From NCBI GenBank assembly GCA_022432975.1, contig CM039505.1, positions 49,373,897 to 49,437,896 of the forward strand: a stretch of 64,000 bases of DNA, in the 5' to 3' direction. Every line of letters starts with the position of its first letter. Within the stretch, counting starts at the first letter, position 1. The position numbers and the translations under genes are program-made. This document shows, one piece after another, positions 10,865-22,947 of the stretch. The DNA is from Begonia masoniana (Eukaryota; Streptophyta; Magnoliopsida; Cucurbitales; Begoniaceae). The notes under the pieces were generated by a model that saw only the letters and a program-made list of their open reading frames with translations, had not been told where the DNA came from and did not search any database.

Positions 10865-12125
10865 TTAGTTTTGAGGGGAGTAAGGCATGAAGCCCAAAGA
10901 GGCCCAAATAGGACTCTTTGAAGCCTCCTTAGGATCATCTACTCTCAATGTCTTTGGAACTATAACACTTCTTCTCTCCATTCTCCCTTCTTCAACCAGC
11001 TTCACCTCCCTGCAATGCTTCCCTAAAATGCCTGAACCACTGCCATTTTCATTTTCAAACTGCCACTTACTGGTCACACCATAAGCATCCGTTGCCGGAG
11101 GTTGCCATCGAATAGCCGGGATCAAATTCCCGTCCCAACCCGGAGGAACGAGACAACAATGCTCACTTGGCCGGGAACGGGAAGAAGCAATTCCCTCCGT
11201 TTTTGAGAATTCGTTCATCGTGTTACTTGCAGTCGAAAAGGAGGATCCACTGGTGGAGGGCTCGTCGAAGGGAGGATCCATGGATTTGGGAAGAAGTTTT
11301 TCGAGTCTGAATTTTTGGAGATTGGTATTTGAGATCACATTTGAGGTGGGTGGATGATTTGCTGAATCCGAACCTTCAATCTGAGTGGCATTCACGTGAC
11401 AAAACTGAGAGGCCAAGTGTTTATTCCGTCTCCGGTTTGCGCCCACCGGAACGTTCCTCATCGTCCCGCCTGCCGTCCAGTATCTGTGACAATTCTTGCA
11501 AAAATGTCTCGGTTGGTTCACGTTGTAGTTATTGAAGTAGCAGAATTTCGTGTCATGGCTATCGCACCGAGGACATGGAACGATCTTGTCTGGCTTCTTT
11601 AAGTTTTTCTCTTCTTGTTTTGCATCAACAGGCCGATATTCCCCGGCCTCCCTAGAGTCCGATGATTTTCCGTGTTTCGGTATCGTTAAATTCTGCAAAA
11701 ATATACAGAGAAAATGTAAAACTCTAATTTTGATATACCCGACTGGCCAAATAGAATTCGAATTTGGGTCACTGATCTCAAGAACAATTAGGAATAGCTC
11801 GCAGATTTTCAACAATGGAATCTGAAATTTCTTGTTTTGAAGTTGGGGCTAGCAATTTCTATGGAGGTTACTGAGTTCATGAAAAGCATATTGAAACAAA
11901 TCAGCAGTCTCATAGCTCAGACCCAGACGGAAACGAAGAACAATCAAAACCAAATGAACCAGAAATCAGACTGTTATCCTAAGCGAGGAATAAGAATCAA
12001 AGCAGAGAACAGGAGAAAGAAACCTGCGAAATGGAGATGGGAATGGTTCTGCCGAATAGCTTGAGAGCTGAATCGACGGAGTTCCGGTCAGGCAGGTCAT
12101 CTTCTTTTCCGGCGCTCATCTTCAT
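10865..12125 (-). CDS. CDF-type Dof zinc-finger transcription factor
   Basis: Two exons: 12024-12125 (34 codons, [10 protein letters not shown] start, KLFGRTIPI motif) and 10865-11692 (275 codons plus stop), with a GT-AG intron in phase 0; about 309 residues. The Dof domain lies near residues 70-124, with zinc ligands in CPRC and CKNC and the conserved stretch [19 protein letters not shown]. The C-terminus keeps the CDF motif [17 protein letters not shown]. Family members bind AAAG sites in the nucleus, and many cycling Dof factors repress flowering genes such as CONSTANS; function here is inferred. The frame looks intact. Exon 1 has a decayed copy at 10543-10735. The first ATG was chosen because it starts a conserved exon that splices in frame. 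Confidence 0.92.
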
Positions 12126-12207
12126 CTTCTGCGAATCCACTATTTTCGGTTCAGAATCTTCAAAGCCCAGCGCGTAGAAGCAGCGAGAGAGAAAGAGAAA
12201 TTTCGTT

Positions 12208-12232
12208 GGGGGGGGGGGGGGGGGGGGGGGGG
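12208..12232 (+). repeat. Run of 25 G upstream of the Dof start
   Basis: An uninterrupted G tract (C on the transcribed strand's mRNA sense) lies about 85 bp upstream of the Dof ATG, probably in the 5' UTR or core promoter. The opposite strand could form a G-quadruplex. Its exact length may be a sequencing artefact. Confidence 0.9.
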
Positions 12233-12639
12233 TGGTTGAATCAACGCGAAGACAGATCACAGAAGAAAACAAAGAATCAGTAAAAACGCAAGCAACACGA
12301 AGAAGAAGAAGCGAAGACGATGACGATGTTTGGAGAAGAGCCCACCAAAAATGGCGGATAAAGGTGAGAAAGGGATCAGAGAAAGCACCATTTTCAGAGC
12401 TTTTAAACACCAAGTTTCGACCTTTTTCGCTTTTTTGCTTTTGTTCTGGTCTTCCATGGAAATATTTGAAATTCATTGCGGAGAAGGCAGGTGGAACATC
12501 CTCTGTCAGCAGTCAAGCTTCCAAAAAAGCTTTCAACTTTTTACCTTAAATATATATTATCAATTTTATCCACAACAACAAATGCGTCCTCTTCATCTTC
12601 ACAATCACGTCGACCCAAAATTATGAAAACTTGTAAATT

Positions 12640-14279
12640 AAAAAAAAAAAATAGAAGGAAAAAAAGGACAAAATTGAAAATCCCACGCGTATATGAGAAA
12701 AATAAGGAAAATGCTTATGACGAGTTAGGCAGGAATCGCCATTTCTGCCGCCTTCGTAGCTATCTCTGTCAATATTGCAATTAAATTAATTAATTATATT
12801 AATACATTTTAACCAATATTTTAAAATAATAAAATAAAAGTGTATACGTAATATTATTCTTAACGATTTAATTTGAAGATGTCTCTTAGTTTAAAATATT
12901 CATTAACCAACTATTAAGACGCAAAATGCAACCTTATGTAGATAGAACACAAATTTGATCTTCCAAAATACATTTATCGGAAAGACTTTTCTTGACATCG
13001 ATAGTATTTTTGAAGTAAAAGAAATTACAATCTCGATAAGAAAAAGGCAAGTGTTAAGCCATGTTAACACGTTTGAATTTCATTGTCACCGGAAATTAAG
13101 CTACACATAAAAAATGTTATGATATTAAAGTGTGTTATAGAACATAGTCTTTTTAGAGACTTGGGAAAGCAACAAAAAGATGTAAAGCCATATGCAATTT
13201 CCTTTTTTTTTTTGGATAGAGATAGAGGTGCAAGCCACTAAAAAGAATGGGTCCCACCAATTTAAAGTGGGCCAACTCAAATTTGAACACATTCAAAACT
13301 ATGATACGACTCATAAATAAAGTTATTTTCCTATTGAAAATAAATAATTTATAACTAAAGTTTTTCTCCTATTCAGTTAAATGCATTTTGAGTTAACCTT
13401 AACAATAAATTTGTGTGAATTTTAGTCTAAAGTAGATAATATTATACTGAAAACACCGCAGAACGTTACATTATTATTGTTATATTCTTAAAATTTTATT
13501 GTAACGCTAAAAGATAAAAGGATCAAGTTTTTAAAAAGTTCAATCAAGACTCTCGTTTTCTTGGTCTTTGGAGTTTATTTGGTCCTTAAGACTTACATTT
13601 TAGACTTGCCTTTTTCACTTTTGGAAAATTGGTCAAAGTAGAGGAAATAAGATAAACCAATATTATGTTCATATTCAAAGTACAACTCAACCAAATAAGA
13701 CCAACCCACTTAAGTGACATTATGTAATTTTGTAACAATGAAGATTTTTTATTAGTTAGAATTTTAAAAAAATCAACTGTAACTATTTCTTTCTCTTGAA
13801 CCCATAAAGTTTATCTTTTCAACTTGTTTTACACTCTTTGGAAAGTGAAGAAGGACAGTCAGTCAAACTCCCAAGTCAAACACTCATTTCATTCCACTTT
13901 CTTCTGCTCCTACACTTTCAATTTCTGACTCTCCTTTAAGAGTTTATTAATTAATAAATACTAATTTTTGGCTATTTCTCCTATTAATAATCTAGATTAA
14001 ATAAAAAATAACGATGATTAACAACAAGCAATTTTAATAAAAGATTTTAATTTGATATTAAGAAATATTTTGAGATTACCTGATGTGGGAACTGTCCCAT
14101 TACAACACGGATCAGACGCCATCAACGATGCCATTAAAAAAATGCATCAAATTGATGTGTTAATTTCGATATTATAATACGAGTAGTGTGAATGACTTAT
14201 AAATAATTAAAATAATAATTTATAGTAATTCTTTGTTTACTTTATCATTCTACGCTATTAAATATTCGTTGATGTGTGA
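12640..14279. other. AT-rich intergenic region
   Basis: I see no gene, RNA gene or complete mobile element here. It consists of AT-rich sequence with short poly-A/T tracts, upstream of the Dof gene and left of the gypsy nest. Confidence 0.6.
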
Positions 14280-14457
14280 TGTAATCCAAGGAGCAACCAA
14301 GAGCTAATATCTATTGCAAAATATAAGAGAACCGATGACAAAATCAAGGACAAAGAAGCTGAATAAAAACCTACAAAGTTTGATCAAGGAAATCTAAGAT
14401 GAAGAGTTGTCACACCAAGATGATGATGTTAAGTGTCGAAGAGGAAGCAATAGAGAT
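14280..14457 (+). mobile_element. LTR fragment of the outer gypsy element
   Basis: This segment starts TGTAATCCAAGGAGCAACC and aligns with 24670-24850 (shared GACAAAATCAA, ACCTACAAAGTTTGAT, AAGTGTC and GAGGAAGCAAT). It appears to be the left LTR start of the element whose pol remnant is at 23568-24669. The rest of this LTR is cut off by the GC-rich element that follows. Confidence 0.65.
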
Positions 14458-14461
14458 GTTA

Positions 14462-15355
14462 AATGGACAGGCTGGCTAGCGAGCCGAGCCGAGCCAAGCT
14501 CGGCCAGTTACAATAACGAGCATGCTTGGCCCGGGCCACACCAATGGGCCGAGCCGAGCCGAGCCCGTCGATGATCGGGCTCCATGAGCCAGCTCGCGAG
14601 CTAGCGAGTTGGCTCGGTCGAGCCCAGCTCGGGGCCCTCTCCGTCGTCACTGACTCCCTCGTCCCGTCCCTGACTCCCGTCGTCCGACGTCCGTGGTATT
14701 CTCTGCTTCGGAACTCGGAAGCATGGGAAGCTTTGGCGCCGATCAGCCAGGTGAAGGAGATCGCAAACGCACTCAAGGTCGCTCTGTGGTCGCCGTGGTA
14801 TTCCTCTGCCCTCTCTGGCAACCACCTCCAAAGTTCGGCGAACCTCCCTCGGCGCCTGAACTGTCTCCAAAGTTCGGCGAACTTCCCTCGTGTATCGCCC
14901 CTCCCTCTGCCAAAGTAGGCGCATCGCCCCCAGAATGGGTGATGCAACGCCCATGAGGGGCGATGTCGCCCCTCCATCTGCCAATGGAGGTGCATCGCCC
15001 CCAGCAGGAGGGGCGACCTCCCTCTGCCCTGTTGGGGAGCTCGCTCCAGTTGGGGGAACTCACATGTGATATAATGAATGTTATAATTTTTATATATTTT
15101 TTTCTTCAATTTTTTTATAATTAAATGTCATTTTTGTATTAATTAAAGATTTCTATTATTTACATGACTAAGTATCTATCATAATTTATCATTACTATAA
15201 TAAATATTTATTATAGTTTTAATAAATAAAAGATTAATTAAATATATAATATAAAATAATTTTATTTATGTAAGCTCGGCTCGTTGGGCTGGCTCGACTC
15301 GGCTCGGCTCGGCTCGTTAAGATCGTGGCTCGCAAGCCGGCTCAGTTTGGAATTT
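14462..15355. mobile_element. GC-rich non-autonomous element with GAGCC/GGCTC ends
   Basis: The ends are imperfect inverted repeats: the left has GGCTGGCTAGCGAGCC and the right, reverse-complemented, has GAGCCGGCTTGCGAGCC, each followed by GAGCCGAGCC arrays. The interior contains internal duplications (CCAAAGTTCGGCGAAC twice; GCATCGCCCC near 14930 and 14993) and then an AT-rich stretch. The style fits a non-autonomous hAT, but I found no clean 8-bp target duplication. The open frames on both strands reflect base composition and carry no recognisable protein. Confidence 0.5.
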
Positions 15356-15369
15356 TTTTGGGTATGTTT

Positions 15370-15947
15370 GATTAAATATTAAAAGTTGGTGAAATTCCAA
15401 AAGTTAAATATGTTGAGTATAAAAATTGGAATTTAATGACATCTCAACTGCTGACTCACTACCTCAAATAGATGACACCTCAACTGCTGACTCACTATCT
15501 CAAATAGATGAATTTTGTGATGTAGGTGAAGAACAAGATGAGAATTTACATACAGATTGATTTGGTTGATGATGAAGTTGAGAAGCCGTTTCAGTGGATG
15601 AATGCTTGGATTGTTGTTGTTTCATGGACCAATAAAATATGGAGGATTAAAAGTACCTCTGTGAATGGGGATCAAATAGAACTATGAGTTTTTAACTAAT
15701 AACTTTTATGATAAACGTTTTGTTAGTATAAAGACTTATGTAAATCAATCTATAAAGTTACCGTTTTGGTATTAAAGATTGTGCTAAGTTTAAGATGAAA
15801 AGTCTGCCGCTATGTTTTAATTTTTTTTCAAGTAAGAAATTGGTATTTCAAAATGTTTCAATGAATTTTAAAAAGGTAAAATACGCTTGCAATTTTTTAT
15901 AAAAATAAACATAAAATAAAATAAGTGTTACACTACGAGGCATTACA
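15370..15947 (+). mobile_element. 5' LTR (left end damaged) of the inner gypsy element
   Basis: This aligns with the 3' LTR at 22948-23567 through the repeated GACACCTCAACTGCTGACTC units, the GATGTAGGTGAAGAACAAGA stretch and the shared end GGCATTACA. The first roughly 100 bp are poorly matched or missing, probably through the neighbouring insertion or a deletion. Confidence 0.75.
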
Positions 15948-17181
15948 AAAGTGGTGCACTTGATCCTGTAGACAATGCATTAGCCCAAGCATTCATCTTG
16001 AAATGTCTCATCAACTATAAGTATAATTTAATGAATGTTAGAATTTTATTTAATCGTAGTCCAAGGTGCATCAATTTGTGCAAGGTCTCAAGTTAAAAAT
16101 TTATAGTGGCATAAAAATATCTGGTACGCAAAGGGTGTCGTATCTGTCATTGTAGAAAAGGCCTTGGAGATGGAAGAGGCATAAATGCAATATGCAAAAC
16201 AGAGAGAGTTTGCTAAGGACTTCTCTAGAGAAATTCTACCACAATAAAGAAAATGGTGGCAGTCAAATGCTGTGAGTTCTAAAAGACCTTTTGAAGGAGG
16301 AAGCCAAGAAAACAAAGGAAAAAGAATTCAAAGTGAATTGTTCGACTAAAAGACAGGTGTTAAGATGTCTCAAGCCATTCCGTGTCCAAACTACAAGAAA
16401 AATCATTTTGGAGAATGGAAGGCAGGGACAAACAATGTTTTAAATAAAAAGAATTCGATCATTTTGTCCTAGATTGCCCGATGTTGACAGAGGAACAGAA
16501 AAGGAAGATTACGCCAAGGGTTTTTGCCTTTATAGAACCCGACAATAGTGATCATCCAGCCGTGGTATCAGGTATGATTTATGTTGGTGGTATAGCTACA
16601 TGTACATTAATAGACTCAGGAGCCGCTCATTCGTTTACATCATCATATTCTCTAACCAATTAAGATGTTTACTCGATATATTTGAACATAATTATAATGT
16701 GATGTTGCCTTCATGTGAATGTTTATATTCTAAACATGTCCTAAAAGATTGTTTAGTTGATATAGGCAACAAACATTTATATGTCGATCTTATTGTCATT
16801 AATATGAATATGACGTTATCTTTGGTATGGACTGATTATTTAAGAATTTTGCAACCATAAACAGTAGAAGTAAGATGATGTGTTTTATGCCTCCAAATGG
16901 TGAGTTGTTTACTTTTCAGGGTATGAAGAATCGTACTAAATTGCTTATTGTTTCCGCAATCAAGGCATAACAATTGTTGGAAAATGGATGCACTGGTTTT
17001 ATAACCAATGTAATTGACACAAGTATAAGTAGTACGAGCTTAAAGGAAATTCCAGTAGTTCAATGTTTTCCATAAATCTTTTTGGTTAACCTACATAGGT
17101 TTCTTTCGGACAGAGAGATTGAATTTGTTATTGATGTGTACCTTGGAACGACCCCGATATCTAAAAATCCTTATAGAATAG
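15948..17181 (+). pseudogene. Ty3-gypsy gag, protease and start of RT (decayed)
   Basis: The gag part (15948-16480) is full of stops but ends in a relic of the CCHC knuckle region (CPNYKKNHFGEW). An aspartic protease follows, with the motif CTLIDSGAAHSF at about 16593-16630, then a continuation in another frame to 16860. Near 17140-17180 the start of reverse transcriptase is visible as PISKNPYRI. At that point a solo LTR interrupts it. Polarity is plus. It is not functional. Confidence 0.8.
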
Positions 17182-18750
17182 TGATAAGTGTGTATTTTAC
17201 ACACTTATTTATACTTTTTACACTTGAATTGATTAGGTTTTCTCAAATATTTAAAGGAATTTGATGGATTTTGTGTAAGTGTGCAGAACAATTATTTTAA
17301 ACAGGATAAAATAGAAAGAGGAAAAAGAGAGGCGAAATTTAATTGGCGAAACAAGGAAAATGCCGATTGATCACTCATTCCAGGCAATTGATCGGCAGTA
17401 AAGAACGAGAATTTGAGGCGAACAATCGCCACAATATCCAGCTATCCATCACCTACCAATTTGGAAAGTCCAATTGCTTCAATCTCAGCCGTGGATCAAT
17501 TTTGGAACGACCAATTGCTTCAATCTCAGTCGTGGATATGAAAAAGGGAAATAACCTAAAAGCAGAGGCGCTGGGGAAGGAGATTCGACTACAAATTTGG
17601 AAGGTTTATATTATCTAATATCAACCATTAATCTGGAAAAAGAAAGCAAGAATCAAAACCATTGATTTGAGGAGAGATGAAGAATTAAACCAAAAAGAAA
17701 GAAGACAGCAGAGGATTTGGAAATTGATAAAAAGAGGTCTGTCGGCAATTTAGGAGGCTGGATTTAGCGACTTTGAGAGCTTCAGCACAGTAGCGAACCA
17801 GGGGCAAGCGAAGATTCGGCGATTGAGGGCTGTCGGTCTTCGGCGTTGGACGATTCTGGCGAGAGGGGATTCGGCGATTCTAGCGAGCAGCGATATCACG
17901 ATTCTGGAGATTGAAGGGCGCGGCAGAGAGCATCAATTCAACGATTCCTTCAAGCAATTTCAGAAAATAGTTTTATTTCTCCTATTTCTTTTATAATTTA
18001 ATTATGAAATTCTTTAGTATTGTCTTTAATTTATTTATTAGCATGAACTAACTTTTCTACTAGGGACTACGATGTAGCCAGACTACGTTTATTTTATGTT
18101 CTTCGTTTAATTATATTTATTGAGTATTTCTTCCAATATTGTTGGCGCATTTAATTTCTGTTCTTAATGCCTGTAAATTTCTGGCCAATCTTTACTTGAT
18201 ATTTGGGATGTTTTGAGACCGAGAGGTGATAAATATCCGTGCACTGAAATTAATGTCATTAATATACGTAGGCTAGAGATAGTTACGGTATTGGTGTGGT
18301 CACTATGATTTCTTGATTCAATTGTATTTGATTAATGTAGGATTTGAGACTGAGAAGTGATAACCCATTAATCAGATAAACTACGCAATGCTCGAGAGAG
18401 ATTGTGATAGAATTTAGTGAAATCGATCATCAACATAGGAAGAATATTTATGAATATAATTGCGAAGAACGGAAATAAATATTGTCTTGGTGAAATCGTA
18501 GTACCTAGGCTTTTATCAATTTGATTTAATCTCAGTTTATTTGTTTTGCTATTTTAATTTAGTTTATTTTAATTGTTTTGGTCATTTATTTTAATTACAA
18601 TTCTTAAAAATCATAAAAACGTGTGTTCAATTTAGAATTAAAATTAGTTATTTCGATTATTAATTACAAGTCCTCGTGGGTTCGACACTCTCTTTATCAC
18701 TGTATTACTTGTTGCGACTCGTACACTTGCGAATATAATTTTTCACAACA
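17182..18750 (+). mobile_element. Solo LTR inserted in the gypsy reverse transcriptase
   Basis: The insert begins TGATAAGTGTGTATTTTACA and ends TTTCACAACA. It is flanked by AATAG (17177-17181) and AATAA (18751-18755), a 5-bp duplication with one mismatch. Removing the insert and one flank would rejoin PYRI to [14 protein letters not shown] in the conserved RT spacing. The left end starts with a 10-bp hairpin (17184-17208). No coding region is recognisable. The clade is unknown; the end sequence, with GTGGGTTCGACACTC upstream of the terminus, is a common plant LTR type. Confidence 0.8.
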
Positions 18751-20086
18751 AATAACGCGAGTCGAGTTAAAAGAACTGAAATCTCAGATTGAGGAACTTT
18801 TTTCAATGAGGGTTTTATACGCCCTAGTTTCTCACTATGGGGAGCGTCGGTTCTATTTGTTAAAAAAAAAGATAGATTTATGAGAATGTACATTCATTAC
18901 AGAGAGCTAAATAAAGTAACTATAAAGAATAAGTACTCGTTACCAATAATCGATGATTTATTCGATCAACTGCAAGGTGCTAGTATATTTTCTAAGATTG
19001 ATCTAAGACCAGAGTACTACCAGTTAAAAGTCAAAAGTGAGGATATTACAAAATCGACTTTTGCGAACCAGATATGGCCCCTATGAATTCTTAGTCATGT
19101 CATTTGGTTTGACTAATGCTCCTGCAATATTTATGAACCTGATGAACTGTGTTTTTAGAGATTAATTGGACAAGTTTATTATCGTTTTTATCGGTGATAA
19201 CTGATTTATTCACAGTCAAAGGAAGAGCATGAACAACATCTAAGGCTTACATTTTCAATATTTAAAGGCTCATAAGTTATACGCTAAATTCTCCAAATGT
19301 GATTTTTGGATCGATTGAGTAAACTTCTTGGGCCATGTAATATCTAAAGATGACATTACTATAGACCTAGCTAAAATACAAGCAGTATAGATCACAACCA
19401 AAGAATGTTGGGGAAATTCGTAGATTCCTTGGGCTAGTTGGATATTATAGAAGATTTATTGTAGGATTTTCAAAGATTACAATGCCTTTAACCAGTCTAA
19501 CAAGAAAAGACGTGAAGTTTTGGTGGACAAATGAATGTGAAGCTAGTTTTCAGGAATTAAAACATAAGTTGACTGATGCAACTGTGCTGTCACTTCCTAC
19601 AGAAAATGGTAAGTATTACGCTTATTGTGATGCATCTAAAGTTGAATTAGGGTGTGTGCTCATGCAAGAAGGGAAAGTGATTACATATGCATCTAGGCAA
19701 TTGAAGGAATATGAGAAAAACTACCTAACCCATGATTTATAAATGACAGCAGTAGTTTTACACTCAAAGTTTGGAGACAGTACTTATATAGCCAGAAGCG
19801 TGAGATCTTTACTGACCACAAGAGTTTGAAATACATTTTTACTCAAAAAGAACTAAACATGAGACAAAAAAGGTGGTTAGAATATGTAAAGGACTCTGAT
19901 TGTAAAATTAAGTACCATCCAGAGAAGGCAAATATAGTGGCAGATGCGTTAACCAAGAAAGCAATGCAACAAACACTTTAATGGATAGACTACCTATAAC
20001 CCTTTAGGATGAAATTAGTAAGTTTGGAATAGAAATAATTGTCAGCTTAAGATATTTTAAGCCATTGTATAGTTTGATGATGAGAA
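18751..20086 (+). pseudogene. Ty3-gypsy reverse transcriptase and RNase H (decayed)
   Basis: RT resumes with [17 protein letters not shown], then [38 protein letters not shown], and in other frames the region around [12 protein letters not shown]. The catalytic YADD box near 19190 is damaged. RNase H is visible at 19482-19990 ([41 protein letters not shown], then VADALTKKAMQQ). Many stops and frameshifts make it dead. It is the continuation of the element starting at 15370. Confidence 0.85.
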
Positions 20087-21330
20087 TGTAACATGATAAG
20101 AGCTAACTAATTAAGTTTCAAACTCAATAATTGTTAAATTAAGCTTTTGTGCATTATTTTGAAATACCCTTTCAAAGGGATATTTGATGTTTTTAACAAG
20201 TGCATCTAAGTTTTCTCAGATATATCTAAGACATATGAGATGTACAAGATCAGAGTTTTGAAAAATAAAGAATGAAAATTTTCAGTAAAATTTCAAAAGG
20301 TGTCGACCGGTAGTCCAAAATTTCACAAACCCGAGAGCTCTTCTATGTTGTTCGGTATGTCTACCAGTATGTTAACCTCTCCAAATATCTTATCCTAAAG
20401 TGTCGACCGCCAGTGTAGGCGTCGACCGCACGGTCGTTCTCCAAGTCGACCAAGTTGTTAAACGGCTTTAAAGTTTACACGTAATAGTCACTAAGTGTCA
20501 ATCGAACTAAAGAAGTGTCGCCCAACAGTTAGGTTCTTAGAAGACCTCTATAAATAGAGAAGATGAGCCTTTACGAAAATTACAACTTTTAAGAAAAATT
20601 ACCAAAAATTTTTCCTTTACTATCTACATCTTGCTCTAATCCTACTAATCTCCAATTCCCACATTTGAGGTTGTCTAACTTGAGATTGTGGAAGAATTTA
20701 TTACTTGAGTGTACAAATTATATATATCTTGTTGTAAAAGACTGAAGGGTGACGCCCAAAGAAAGTTATTGTAAGGTTTGATTGACACCTGAATGTTCAA
20801 TCAAGTGAACTCACTATTTTGAGGTTGGTAAGGTATCTTTAAGGAGAAGTCTTGAAACTCGGACGTAAATAAGATTTTTATTTATTTAGAATATAATGGA
20901 TTTTCCTGGACCGATACATGATTTTCTTTTAGTCTTGTTGGGATCAGGTCTTATATCAGGAAGTATGAGTGTCGTATTACTTACTAACCCCTGACCAATT
21001 TGAAACAAAAATAAATAGAAACATAGTTCCAATAAAGAAAACCCATTGACCGTATTTTTCTCCAATCTGGGTTTTACTTACGTCTCTGAACCGTGTTAAC
21101 AAATTTGTGGGCATCTTTCCTTGTTCTATCTTCTAATTTATTATTGTGAAAAATTAGATCTCAATAGTTGATGATTATAGTCCAAGTAAACTCATTCCTT
21201 TGAAATTGCACGAATTTGATATTTATTGCTAAAAAGTTTTTTAATAATCTAATTCCCCCCCCCCCCCTCTCCCCCTCTCCCCCTCTCCCTCTCTCTTCGA
21301 TTATTTCGATCCTACAATAATTTCAACACA
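20087..21330. mobile_element. LTR-like insertion between RNase H and integrase
   Basis: Gypsy pol homology stops near 20086 and resumes near 21331. The intervening sequence is non-coding, begins TGTAACATGATAAGAGC and ends ATTTCAACACA, and looks like a copia-type solo LTR. I could not find a matching 5-bp duplication, so the boundaries are approximate. A 44-base pyrimidine tract (21253-21297) lies near the right end. Confidence 0.5.
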
Positions 21331-22947
21331 ATTAGAGCCTGCCATGTCGGCTATTACATTATAGCCTACGATATTGAAAAGATCAAAGAAGCTCAAAATA
21401 AAGATTCAAAATGTATAAGCCTTAAATCAACTAATGCATCTATGGTTTCTCCAAATTTTACCATCTCAAAATAAAATATTGTAAAATTTAAAGACATATG
21501 GTATATTCCAAAGAACGAGGAATTACATCAAGAAATTTTGTTTGAGGCACATTCCTCTTCTACCTCAATACACACTTTGGAAGCACTAAAATGTATAGAG
21601 ATATGAAACAACATTATTGGTGGCCTAAACTCAAAAAGGATGTCGCCAGATATGTAGAATTGTACTTAATTCCCCAACAAGTTAATGAAGAACATCATAG
21701 ACCTTCGGAAACTTTACAACCTCTACCTATACCTAAATGGAAATAGAAAATATTAATGGATTTCGTGATTGGTTTACCAAAGACAGTGAAAGGATATGAT
21801 TCATTATGGGTGGTCGTAGATAGATTAACAAAATTAACTCACTTTTTACCAATGAAAAAGACATATTCCATGGATCAATATGTAAAGAATACAATTACAC
21901 GGAGTTCCAATATCCATTGTGTCAGACCGAGATTCTCAATTTATTTCAAACTTTGGAAAAGTTTACATAAAGCTATGAGTATGAAATTAAAGTTTAGTAC
22001 AACTTTTCATCCCTAACAAATGGAGAAATGGAAAGAACAATTCAAATTTTAGAGGATATGTTACGGGCTTGTGTGCTAGAATATCATAGTAGTTGGAGTA
22101 TGATGCTACCTTTAGTCGAATTAGCTTACAATAATAGCTACTAAGCCATGATAGGTATGACACCATATAAAGCATTATATGATAGAAAATGTAGATATCC
22201 GCTATGTTGGGACAAAGTTGGTGAATTTAAGCTCCTTGGTTCAGAGATTATACAATAAACTGCAGATATGGTAACAATTATTCGTCAAAAAATGTTAACT
22301 ACTCAAAGTTGACACAAAAACTATGCAGACACTATACAGAAAGAGTTAGAATTTGAGAAAGGAGATATTCTATTTTTGAAAATTTTCCCATTCAAATGGG
22401 TGATGAGGTTTGACAAAAAAGGAAAACTACCTCTAAGATTTGTTGGACCTTTCCCCATTATGGAAAAGATGGGAAAAACAGCATATCGGCTTAAGTTCCC
22501 ATCTATTATGGATGAGATCCACCTTGTTTTCCATATATCAATGTTAAGAAAATGTGTCTGGAATCTCGATCAAGTAAATTAAGGTTATCCAAAGCTATAG
22601 ACAAGTCATCCACACCCTTTTTTTTATTTCATTAATTGAATTTTTCGGTTATTGATTCAGGTCAAATTCCATAAAAACCGCAGCCCTCTTTGAAATATCA
22701 TGAACAGTTCCAACTTGCAGTTATAAAAGTTGAACCTACCCTAAGTTATGAAGAAAAACCCACAAAGAATTTGGATTAAAAAACAAAAGAACTTAGAAAT
22801 AAACAAATTTCTTTAGTAAAGGTACTATGGAGCAATCACTTAGTTGAAGAGGAAACTTGGGAAAGAAGAGATGATATGATAGTACGGTATCTTGAGTTAT
22901 TTAAGTATGTAAATTTTGAGGGCAAAAATTTTGTAACGAAGAGGGAA
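21331..22947 (+). pseudogene. Ty3-gypsy integrase and C-terminal pol (decayed)
   Basis: Frames with stops encode WWPKLKKDVARYVE (integrase zinc region), the core MDFVIGLPKTVKGYDSLWV with VVDRLTKLTHFLPM, then AYNNSY, FEKGDILFLK, PLRFVGPFPIMEK and VFHISMLRKC. A chromodomain-like tail with VLWSNHLVEEETWER follows at about 22800-22910. The order RT, RNase H, integrase and the tail are typical of chromovirus-type gypsy elements. It ends directly before the 3' LTR. Confidence 0.85.

Noticed and set aside
14459..15109. Minus-strand open frame of 216 codons
   Set aside because: Repeat-driven low-complexity frame in a GC-rich element; frames are equally open on both strands.
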